Assembly: GCA_014281115.1 (NCBI GenBank) | Contig: JACONQ010000003.1 | Location: forward strand, 992,001 to 1,056,000 | Length of the DNA stretch: 64,000 nt | Direction of reading: 5' to 3' | Source: Laburnicola sp. R22_1 | Taxonomy: Eukaryota > Ascomycota > Dothideomycetes > Pleosporales > Didymosphaeriaceae | Shown here: piece after piece, positions 12,388 through 22,630 of the stretch | Position numbering within the stretch: position 1 is the stretch's first letter | How the letters are laid out: every line of letters starts with the position of its first letter | The notes under the pieces: generated by a model | Seen by the model: only the letters and a program-made list of their open reading frames with translations | What the model was told of the DNA's origin: nothing | Databases searched by the model: none | Program-made: the position numbers and the translations under genes

Positions 12388-12616
12388 TAAATATATTCTA
12401 AATATATTCTAAATATATTCTAAATATATTCTAAATATATTCTAAATATATTCTAAATATATTCTAAATATATTCTAAATATATTCTAAATATATTCTAA
12501 ATATATTCTAAATATATTCTAAATATATTCTAAATATATTCTAAATATATTCTAAATATATTCTAAATATATTCTAAATATATTCTAAATATATTCTAAA
12601 TATATTCTAAATATAT
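12388..12616. repeat. 11-bp AT minisatellite (about 21 units)
   Basis: A nearly perfect tandem array of TAAATATATTC. The unit shares the core AAATATATT with the other AT arrays of the window. Confidence 0.93.
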
Positions 12617-13771
12617 TTCTAATATATTTATATAGCCTTTCTATTAATAGTATACTAATTTTAAACACCTTTCTAAAGATATACTAGAATTCTTTAAAAA
12701 GAAGAAGGGAATAAATATTATATTTATTTTAGTAAAATATACTATTGCGCACTTACTTCTAAAAAATATAGAGCTTTATAAGGTAAGTCTTTTTAAATAT
12801 ATTTATAATACTTTTAAAATATATTTTAAAGATATTTAGTATTAGTATAAGGACTATAGTCTCTTACACACCTATATAAAGAGAAACTACTAAGACTATT
12901 CTATTACGCGCTAGAAGCCTAGACAATTTAGTATTTTTATACTTAAACTGTAATTACTTAGTATTAAATAGTTATAGAAATATATTCTAAATATATTTAG
13001 AATAAGTTCAAAGAAAATAATATAAAAGAGAAGGTTTTAGGTAAGGTTTAAGAGTTAAATAGTATAGGCAATAAGAATATAAGTAAAAAAGTTAAGGAGA
13101 TAAGTAATAAGGAAATATATAATAGGGAAGAAGATAGCCCTAAGCTAGGTAATATAGAAAAAGATAATAAGAATATTAGTAATAAAGAGATAAATAAGAT
13201 GGTAGATTTTAGTTACACTATTAAATATACCTATCTATAGATTAACTAATAAGAGGAAGAGGTAGATAAAAAGTAAAGTAAGCTACGTAAATATATTTAG
13301 AATATATTTAGAATATATTACTAATATTTTTAGCCTAATTTAAAATTATATAGGGATTTACTTATAGTCTTTATATATTTATTAGTGTACTCTCTTTATA
13401 TAGAAAGGAACTTAATAGTTTGTATATTATAGAATTAGTATAAAGAGCGCTAGTATTTTAAATTCTACTTAGTTAAATATGTTTAGAGTATATTAGGAAT
13501 TTTTTTATAAATTTATAGTATTAGTTTCTAGGTTTCTTTTAAGTAAAAACCTATTAAAAACTAAACTATTTAAGCAACTACCTATAGGCGGCTATAACAC
13601 TATTAGTATATAAACTATAAATATAGTTATAATATAGTTAACCTACTAAACTATTTACTATCTAGCTCTAGTAATAATAGTATAACTTAGAAATAGTAGT
13701 TTGCGTAAAGGGTAGGCTAATTATTCTATTATAATATTAGCTAGCAAATATATTAGGAATATATTTAACTA

Positions 13772-14014
13772 TATTAAAGATCTTCGTTGTGTAGAGATTC
13801 TAACCAAGATCGAGTCCGCACTATACACAGAGAGGAGTAAAACAGAAGGCACTAAAACCTAGTACCTAGCACATAGTGGTAGTAACAAAATATACACAAA
13901 ATAACAATGATTTCGTCGTCGACTTTCTGCACGGCAGCATCGACAACAGCAGTTAATGGACAGTTAGGCATAACTAAGTCACATATCATCTCTTAACTAG
14001 TAGACCGTTAGAGA
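13772..14014 (+). repeat. Truncated LTR-like repeat (copy A)
   Basis: About 243 bp that aligns along its length with 19757-20006, starting TATTAAAGATCTTCG in both and ending CCGTTAGAGA. The differences are mostly transitions. The start TATTA may be a RIP-altered TGTTA LTR end. It stops just before the Fot1-like element at 14027; copy B continues about 230 bp further. Confidence 0.65.
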
Positions 14015-14026
14015 TATTTAACTATA

Positions 14027-15890
14027 ACGTAGTTTACTAGCGAGTAACCCACACTAGTAAGCGTGCCACCTTTGCCAAGACCCCACTATTACTAACAATA
14101 CCATTATAATACAACTACCTACTATGTCTTCTAAGCCATCTAATAAAGCTCGGTTACTTATTACTATTAGAGCTATCGAACAAGATCCAAATCTTACAGA
14201 GTGAGCAGCAGCAGGGCTGTATAATATTAATCGTAAAACGCTTAATTAAAGACGCAACGAAACGACTACACAACGCGATAACCTACCTAAATTAAAGAAT
14301 TTTACTCTCCTTAAGAAGTAGGCGCTTGTTGATTGTATAATTAAGCTAGACACGCGTGGATTCCCTCCTACAAAGCTTATAATACGCACAATAGCCAATT
14401 TACTACGTTTATAGAGAGGAAAGCCACCTATTAGTATTAACTAGACAGACAGGTTTATTAAGCGCAGACGTAAAGTTAAAACGCGTTAGTCTTAGTTATA
14501 CAACAACTAGAGGGCATAATAGAAAGATCCTAAGATTATAAACGCGTGGTTTAAGCTTATAGAGGGCATTAAAGTTAAGTATAGTATTACAGATAAGGAT
14601 ACCTATAACTTTAATAAATTATGCTTCCTAATAGGAGTTATAGGGTCTTAGCTTATGGTCACAGCATTAGAGAGGCGTGCGAAACCCAAATTGATACAGC
14701 CAGACGACCGCTAGTGGATTATAGTGATCTAGGGTATCTGCGCTACTAGATAGGCAATCCCTCCTTTTATTATCTACGCTAGCAAGCGTTATATCTCTAT
14801 CTAGTACGAAGACGCGTCAATTCCTGGCGATTGGGTAATTGCTATTAGCGAGAATAGCTAGATAAATAACAAGCTTAGTATTGCGTGGTTAAAACACTTT
14901 AACGCGCATACAAAGGAACGCGCTAAAGAAACCTATTAGCTACTAGTTATTAACAACTATAAGAGCTATAACTTAATTAAGTTCTAGGATTACTGCAAGT
15001 AATATAAGATTATTACTCTCTATATGCCGCCATATTTATTATACCTACTGCAGCTGTTAGATGTGGGCTATTTCTTCCCACTAAAGAAGGCATATAGTGC
15101 TAAGATCTTAGGCTTAGCGCGTTAGCTAATAACCTATATTATAAAGATCGAGTTCCTCCTAGCCTTTAAAACCGCGTTTTTGAAGGTTTTCTCTATAGAG
15201 ACAATTAAGAGTGGTTTTTGCAGTACTGGGCTAGTCCCATTAAATTTAGAGGAGGTGTTATAGCACCTTAACATCTGTATCCGTACACCTAGTCTGTCTA
15301 TTAAAGAGCCTACTACCTAGGAGTCTAAAACACCAAGTAACCTACGCGAATTTAAGGCGCAATTAACACTGGTTCGCAAGAGAATTAGAGATCACTTTAA
15401 TTTATTACTAACTTTAACTATACAGGTGCTTAAAAAGCTTAAAAAAGGCGCTCTAAGTGCAATACATAGTTAGGTACTAGTGTTAGATAAAATTGTAGGC
15501 CTTTGCAAGATAATTAAGGAGACTATAAGGCAAAAATTGCGTAAAAGAAGGTATATCCAGTATTAGGGATCACTTATAGTAGTAGAGGGATCTTAGCTAG
15601 CCACTCCTAAGGACGCTAGTAGATAGAAGAAGGGTAAATAGTTATTAGGTACTAGTCGCGCTGCAATAGGGTCATTAACTTAATAGCGTTATAGTATCTA
15701 TAGGCAACCTAAACACAATACGCAAACCTACTAGGGAGTTAAAGTAAAAAAATCTAAATTAGATGTATTAACTTAGTATATATTTTTAAGTAGTGTTGCG
15801 ACGCAGTCTAATAATGAATAAAATGGTTTAGTGGAGTCTTGGCAAAGGTGGCGCGCTTACTAGTGTGGGTTACTCGCTAGTAAACCACGT
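14027..15890 (+). mobile_element. Fot1-like DNA transposon, complete ends, dead transposase (1864 bp)
   Basis: Terminal inverted repeats of about 57 bp begin ACGT(A/G)GTTTACTAGC; the right copy is at about 15833-15890. TA lies directly outside both ends, the usual target of this superfamily. The transposase reads forward from ATG 14124 with many stops: an N-terminal helix-turn-helix (about 14190-14270), the DDE core, and a CCHC-like end. The second catalytic motif reads LLVINNYKSYN near 14943, so the Asp is Asn. The length fits Fot1-type elements (about 1.9 kb). The subterminal word TTTGCCAAGAC is shared with the element at 17563. Confidence 0.93.
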
Positions 15891-15892
15891 TA

Positions 15893-17257
15893 TATTTAAA
15901 AAAAGCGTTTTCCTTATATAAGTTACTATCTAAGTTCTATATATTACTATTTTATTATATTATTAGTATAATACTCCTAGAATATATTCTAAAAATATTT
16001 AAAAAATATTTAAACTTATAAAGAGGCGTAGTCTAACTAGGACAAAGCCTCTATAGTACTTATTATTATCTTTCTTATTCTTATTATTATCTTTCTTATC
16101 CTTATTATTATCTTTCTTATCTCTATCCTTGCTATTATTACTATTACTATCCTAATTATACTATTAACTTAAATAACTTCTAAAAAAATTCTTAATATAT
16201 TTAAACTTATAAAAGCTACAGCCCTAGTACTCTTACCCTACTTAATCTCCTCCTTATTACTTTTATTGCTATTACTAGGCTTAGGCTTATTAGGTAGTCT
16301 CTATTGAAATAAATTAGCACTTAAACTAGTTATAAATATATTATAAATACGTTTAAATTTACGCTACTAGGGTTATTATTCTCTCTACTATTATTCTTAT
16401 TATCCTTATTCTTATCTTTATTATTCTAAAAAAAGTTAGTAAATATATTTAAAAACTATTTATCTATAAACATATTTAGAAATAGTTTATATATAAATAT
16501 ATTTAAAATTAGCTTAAATATACCTTATTAGTAAACTCTCTAGCTAAATATTAGTTAGAATATATTATTACTTATTTCTAGAAATTTATAATAATTAGTA
16601 TATATCTTATTAAACAAGTTTAAAAAATATTTAAAACTTATTTAAATATACTTTACTAGATAAAAAAATATTAGACGCTAGAGTTACTAGTATTACTAGC
16701 CTATAACACCTAGATATAGTGTGCTTATTAAATATAAGTAAAACGGGCCCTATAGAACCTATATAAACACTAAATATATTAGTAATAAATTCTAAATATA
16801 TTCTAAATATCTTTAAACTTATATTATAAAGACCTTATAGATTTTAGCTAGATATATAATAGCAATTTTCTATAAACTTAATAATAATAGCGCTATTTGC
16901 GTCTATTAAAAATAGCCTAATACTAAGAAATAGGCTGTCTAGATCTAGATAATAGTAGTATAGTAGCTAAATATATTAGCAATATATTTAGAATATATTT
17001 TAAATATATTTAGGCAACTTATAAAGCTTTTAATTTAGACAAAGGTAGAGTAGTAGTAAAATAGCATATTACTAATTATATGTATGGCGTTAATTAATCT
17101 ACCTACTAGTAGGGGTAGGACGATAAAGGCTTTTATCTTAAATAACATAATAAAAAAGCAGAGCCCTCTACTTAGTAACTAATTATATATATAAAGGTGT
17201 TAATAGTAATTTTATATATTATTACCTAGTATTTATATAAATCTATTTGTAATATAT
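15893..17257. other. RIP-degraded AT-rich DNA without a recognisable gene
   Basis: Gene-free AT-rich DNA. It includes a pyrimidine-rich tract with repeated TTATTATTATCTTTCTTA words (about 16065-16160) and one reverse copy of the short repeat (17082-17177). No coding signature was recognised. Confidence 0.65.
17082..17177 (-). repeat. Short non-autonomous repeat, short form with 11-bp target duplication (copy 4)
   Basis: A 96-bp reverse-strand copy flanked by ACTAATTATAT at 17071-17081 and 17178-17188. It lacks the GTGATCACC...CGCTCTTT part of the long form. Because it has its own target duplication, the short form appears to have moved as such. Confidence 0.8.
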
Positions 17258-17556
17258 TTATATTATATTTATAGTATATTTATAGTATATTTATAGTATA
17301 TTTATAGTATATTTATAGTATATTTATAGTATATTTATAGTATATTTATAGTATATTTATAGTATATTTATAGTATATTTATAGTATATTTATAGTATAT
17401 TTATAGTATATTTATAGTATATTTATAGTATATTTATAGTATATTTATAGTATATTTATAGTATATTTATAGTATATTTATAGTATATTTATAGTATATT
17501 TATAGTATATTTATAGTATATTTATAGTATATTTATAGTATATTTATAGTATATTT
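17258..17556. repeat. 11-bp AT minisatellite (about 27 units)
   Basis: A tandem array of TTTATAGTATA, almost perfect over about 300 bp. It abuts the left end of the Fot1-like element at 17563. Confidence 0.93.
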
Positions 17557-17562
17557 ATATTA

Positions 17563-19745
17563 ACGTACTTTGCACTCGAGTTAGACACTCTATTAAGTCG
17601 GACACTTTGCTAAGACCCTACCAAAACATACTATTAGCAATAGTATAACGCGATGCCTTAACTATATAATAAACTACTAGCGTTAAAAGAAGTGCGTATA
17701 CAGCTTACAATCTAGGCTATTAAATAAGATACGACACTCTCTTAGCGATGCGCTATAGCTATCTATAATGTCTCTTAAAGTACACTTAGCGACCAACGCG
17801 CTAGAAAGACGTTTAGACGCAACTGCGCACCTAATAAAATAAGACTTACTATAAGAGAGGAGTAGGCGTGTTAGATACGTAAGTATCTTTAATGAGATGA
17901 GATGAAAGTGATGGATTGATTGTCGAGTGATCTCTGTCGGAGAAGCTTAGCTATCGTACGCAATATCTATCTAGCGCTAAGACGCACTAGTAATAGTGCG
18001 GAGTAGTGTAATAGTAGTACGCCAGTCTTCTTTGTGTATTTCACAGTGATCTCACAGTGAAATCACTGTAAGTTACACTAACTGTCGTCATAAGGAGACC
18101 ATGTGATCGGACGCACGTGACTACTGGATTTCACAGTGAAATTACAGTGATTTCCAGTGACCTGATATCTGACAAGGCGATTGTAGAGTATATACTCGAC
18201 CTAGACGCGCGAGGATTTCCGCCTCGGCTTAATGCTATAAAAGATATGGCTGATTCTTTACTGGCTGCACGCTACTATAAGCTAGTTGGTTAGAGGTGGC
18301 CTTATAACTTTATTAAGCGCCAGCTAGAGCTTAAAGTTAAGTTTAATCGAAAGTACGACTATAAGAGAGCTCTCTAGGAGGATCCTAAGGTAATATAAGA
18401 CTAGTTCTGGCTTGTGGAGAACATAAAGACTAAATATAGTATCCTGGACAAGGACACCTACAATTTTAATAAAGCAGGCTTTATAATAGACATAATATTA
18501 ACTAGAGTAGTAGTCACAGACTCTAAGCGTTGAGGATGGCTAAAGCAGGTGCAGCAGGGCAATAGAGAGTGGACAACAGTTATCTAAGGCATTAATACGA
18601 TAGGGTGGTGGATTCCACCCTTTATTATCTTTAGGGGCAAGCACCACCTCTCCGCCTAGTATAAGGAGAAGGATCTACCTTATAATTAGGTTATTATAGT
18701 CTTTAAGAACAGCTAGACAATAAATAAGCTTAGTCTATAGTGGCTAAAGCACTTTAATAAGCATACAAAGAGGCGTGTTATTAGCATAACACGTTTGCTT
18801 ATTCTTAATAGCTATAAGAGTTATAACTTGTTTAAATTTAAATAGTATTATAAGAAGAGCAATATTATTACTCTCTATATACCCTCGCATTTGTTGCATC
18901 TCTTATAGCCACTTAATGTGGACTGTTTCGCGCCTTTAAAAAAGGCGTATAGGCGCTAAGCTAAGGATTTAATGCGCAATCACATTACGCACATTACTAA
19001 AATTAAGTTTCTGCCTTGCTTTATTGTTGCTTTTAAGGCTTCATTTACTAAAAGTAATATTAAAGGAGGCTTTCGAGGTGCTGGCCTAGTGCCCCACGAC
19101 CTAGAAGCTGTAATATCGCAGCTTAACGTCTGCCTGCGTACGTCTCCACTTTGTACTATTCGCAATAGTATATAGGAGTCGCAAACTCCGCGAAATAGTA
19201 TAGAACTTAGGTCGTAATTAACGCTAGTTAAGTAGAGAATTTAAAGGCATGTGGATAGTTCCCTAACTTATATAGTTAAGGCGATAGAAAAGCTCGTCAA
19301 AGGCGCTAAGATAATAGGGCATTCTTTAGTATTAATAACTAAACGCAACGCTAAACTTTAAGCTACTAATAAGGCCACTACACAATATAAATTATATAAA
19401 AGAAAGCGATTGCAGCAAGAAGGAGTCCTTATAGTTAAAGAGGGCTAGCGACTGACTACTCTAAAGGACTTTAGGGTGCGTAGTGATGGCAAGAAGGCAA
19501 AGAAGAGGGTGCGCACTAATAGAGGCGAATCCGCTTAATAGCGCTGTGGACGCTGCGGCAAGCCTAGGCATAATAAAAAAAACCTATAGACAGCTTATAG
19601 AAGTAGATTCTAAATAGTTTAGCCTATTTAGACTATTAAAAATAGTTTATGTTGACTCTATACTATCGTGAATAGTACAGAACTTGGTGGGGTCTTGGCA
19701 AAGTGTCTGACTCGATGGAGTGTCCGACTCGAGTGCAAAGTACGT
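17563..19745 (+). mobile_element. Fot1-like DNA transposon with a nested solo LTR, dead (2183 bp)
   Basis: Terminal inverted repeats of about 60 bp begin ACGTACTTTGCACTCGAG on both sides, differing by transitions. TA flanks both ends (17561-17562, 19746-19747). The transposase reads forward: helix-turn-helix with STLSDQRARKTFRR at about 17780-17825, then an interruption at 17869-18174, then the frame resumes with AIVEYILDLDARGFPP at 18177 and the DDE core. LLILNSYKSYN near 18800 again shows Asn for the second Asp. The C-terminal block GGFRGAGLVPHDLEAV (about 19065-19110) and a CCHC knuckle near 19550 follow. Confidence 0.93.
17869..18174. repeat. Solo LTR nested in the Fot1-like transposase
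   Basis: A 306-bp insertion with termini TGTTAGATAC...GATATCTGACA (TG...CA, inverted) and the 5-bp duplication AGGCG at 17864-17868 and 18175-18179. It splits the transposase between the helix-turn-helix and the DDE core; removing it restores the frame. It is richer in CA/TG than its host, so it is probably younger. CACAGTGA and its reverse complement recur several times near 18045-18160, and CACGTG is present. Confidence 0.85.
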
Positions 19746-19756
19746 TATATTTATAT

Positions 19757-20235
19757 TATTAAAGATCTTCGTCGTGTTAAGATTCTAACCAAGGTCGAAT
19801 CCGCACCATACACAGAGAGGAGTAAAATAGGAGGCACTAAAACCTAGCACCTAGTATATAGTGGTAGTAACAAAATATACACAAAATAACGATGATTTTG
19901 TTATTAACGTTTTGCACGGCAGCATTGTTGATGGCAGTTAATAGATAGTCTGCTATCTGGCATAACTAAGTCATATGTTATCTCTTAACTGGTGGACCGT
20001 TAGAGAGCCGTAGTGGACCGCGGAGTCGCAACCGCGGGAGCAGTGTGGGCAATGGGACGCTCAACCATGGTTCGGTCGTCGCGCTCGCGACCTGGCAGCA
20101 GCGCAACCATGGTTCGCCGTACGCACAGCGTATAAAGTCTGCCTCTTGCGACGTCGGCGACGCCCGGTACACCAAATCTTCACCTTCGACTCACACAACA
20201 CCAAGTCTTTCGAATCCAACTCTTCATCATGTGTT
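19757..20235 (+). repeat. LTR-like repeat, longer copy (copy B)
   Basis: The first ~250 bp align with copy A at 13772. The second half (about 20008-20235) is GC-rich and not RIP-degraded, with the repeated word AACCATGGTTCG and a TATAAAG box near 20131. It lies between TTATATTTATATTAT words on both sides, so it may have inserted into an AT repeat, but a TG...CA boundary could not be fixed. It is called an LTR by structure only. Confidence 0.55.
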
Positions 20236-20325
20236 ATATTTATATTATATTTATATTAAAATTTGCTACTACCCTACTCTAGTCTAGCTTTACTAGCCAC
20301 GCCTGCTACTGCGCTACCATATTTT

Positions 20326-22435
20326 ACCACCAAATGCACGGACCCACCAAATGCACGTTTTTGCCGCCACCAAGGGCAACACTCCAAAACCTATACAACG
20401 CCAAATATATAGTAAAATCACTAGATTTTTTGCAGTAGCACTCGTAGGAGCATGTAAAACCATTGCGCAATGATAAATTACTTGCGATAACGCTATGGGA
20501 GCTGTACAGTACGGGTGCGCGTGGCTCTGGCGGGTGAGGGCACCCTCTCTCCAGTGGGCTCTTGATCAACAATAGTAGCCTCAGGTCTCTCAAGAGCTTG
20601 TTTTTTGGTGTACAAGGGTTAAGGCTCCGTCAATTACCCTTTTAGACAATTGTATATCACCTTTGAGTTGCTTTTCGAGCTGCTTTTGGAGTAGCTTTTC
20701 AGCTCGCTCAGCAGCCTTGGCCTCTTTTGCTTACGCCTTCAGTTCTCGCGCCGCCAAACGTACGTGAGCTCTCTCCTCTTTAAGAGCTTGTTTCTCCTGC
20801 TTTTTGAGAAGCCTTTGGTGTTAAGCCTCTAAGAGTTGTTGTTGTTAAAGCTTTTTATCAGTCTTAATTTGCTCCTGCCTCTCGCAGGCCCTCTAAACTT
20901 TGCTAGGTGAGTAAAATATAGCGCCGCTATGCCAATTATTAGGTTTATTAAGTAGGAGAGGCTTGCCATGTTAACGGCGCCTCTTCTTGTTAATAAAAGC
21001 TTGCTTAAGCCTATTATATTAGTGTTAAAGGATCCTATATTTCATCTCAAGCTTGTAATAACTTTGCGACAGCTGTTTACGCTCCTCAGCGTGGTCCTCC
21101 GCAACAATGTCCTTTAGTATTTGCCATACTTTACGCTAATCAGAATTAGAGAGGTTTAACGAGCTACTCTAACTTAAGGGAGGGCTCTCGTGCTCTGCAA
21201 TAAACTTCTTAAGTATAGTGTTTGGGTTATAAGGTGACAACCTAGTACACTTAAAAGCTTTGAGTATTATTGTTTCTTAAAAGGCCCTTTGCTAGGAGGC
21301 GTTAAAGAGTTGATAAAAGTCGCGTTTGGTAATTGCTGAGAGGCCCTAGCAGTTGTACATAAAACTCTAAGAGCTCTCGTATACGCCGTACTTAGAGGCT
21401 TGAACATCGCCACATTAAGAGGCTAGAGAGTGTGGGTAGCGTGTGGTGGGAAGGTTATAAGGAGTATTTTGTTATTGTCGCAGTATGTGATAAATTGCAT
21501 AGTAATATAAGACCTATGCCCATTAAGTATGAGTAGTCGGTACTCCCTACAAGCTTTCTCCTTGGTCTTGCGATCAAATACTTGTTTGAGCCACGCCAAA
21601 CCAATCTTATTGTTAGTCCACCCACTTAATAAGCTCGCAAAAAAGGCCTTGTAGTGTTGCAGATCAAAATCTTAAAGCTATGAGTCTTGTATATTGCCTA
21701 TAGTAGCTTGATAAATCAAGGCTGGCGTTAGCGAGGTGCCGTCGGCGCAAATACAGGCAATTGTTGTTACCCACTCTCTATTACTGTCCTGGAGCATTTG
21801 CTTGTAAGGGCCCTGCTCATACAGCTGCCGCGAGAACACTCTTTTCATCTTGGTGAGCACTCTAATAAGGAACCCTTTTTCATCCATATTGTACATATGG
21901 CGACTGTCGATATCGTACTAGGTTATTTTGTCGCCTAAAAGCTTAAAGTATAAGGCGTATTTAGTAGCAGAATCAGCGCGGTGGCGACAGGCGTCGATAC
22001 CAGTAGTCCATCGCGATATAAGCTCAATATTGTTGCGGGCAATAAAGCGCTCAACCCAGTTTTTGCCTAGCTCTTTTCTAGCTATTTCTGTTGCAAAATT
22101 TCGGATCATTTGCTTTGTAGGAGGCAGGCCTCTCTTGTTAAGCTTATATATGTAGTTTACAAGCTCTTTTTCTTGTGTGGTGTTAAGAAATTTCTACTCA
22201 TTTGCCCTTTCTATGTGGCTTTTATTGATCCCGCGCGCGCGCCGCGATAAAGTTAATCGCTCAACGCCAAATAATTTGGCAATTTTGGTGTAATTAGGCT
22301 TTTCGCCTGCTGGCAAGCTTTCGATTGCTGTCAGCGCGGCCTCCATAGCGTCAATATTGGTGGAGTTATGAGCGTTGATAAACTACGTGGATTTTTTCAA
22401 AACCGTGCATTTGGTGGGGTCGTGCATTTGGTGAT
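20326..22435 (-). mobile_element. Pogo-like DNA transposon, reverse strand, decayed
   Basis: Terminal inverted repeats contain CACCAAATGCACG twice in tandem at each end (about 20329-20356 and 22404-22433). The reverse-strand transposase has a DNA-binding N-terminal part (about 22109-21918: ATEIARKELGKNWVERFIARN), then YNMDEKGFLIRVLTKMKR with the first catalytic Asp, CADGTSLTPALIYQA (21896-21678), then LLILNGHRSYITMQF (about 21530-21490) with Asn for the second Asp, and PPHATHTL. A basic coiled C-terminal region with Glu/Lys/Gln repeats reads to about 20650. Several stops and frameshifts break it. It is less AT-rich than the elements to its left and ends about 195 bp before the permease start. 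Confidence 0.88.
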
Positions 22436-22630
22436 TAGTCATGGTAGCCTAGACTGCAGTATTAGCCGAGCCTAAAAGCACTATTAGGTGAGCTGCCTGC
22501 ACCCCTTAGAACCCAGGCAATGCCTCAAGAGCACCATGTGTCCTGCGCTCCCATCCCATGTCTATCTGAACTATCAACACACATACTGTGCAATCCATCG
22601 CTTGCGCGAAGGCAAGTACCGAGACCGAAC

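Larger units (their letters stand above)
10387..13771. other. RIP-degraded AT-rich DNA without a recognisable gene
   Basis: Gene-free AT-rich DNA with dispersed AAATATATT cores. It contains two further short-repeat copies (11010-11135, 11551-11638) and a 21-copy minisatellite (12388-12616). No protein signature was recognised in any frame. Confidence 0.7.

Noticed and set aside
1..22435. Giant Starship-type element or captain recombinase
   Set aside because: No DUF3435-like tyrosine recombinase or cargo genes were seen; the block is explained by nested common transposons.
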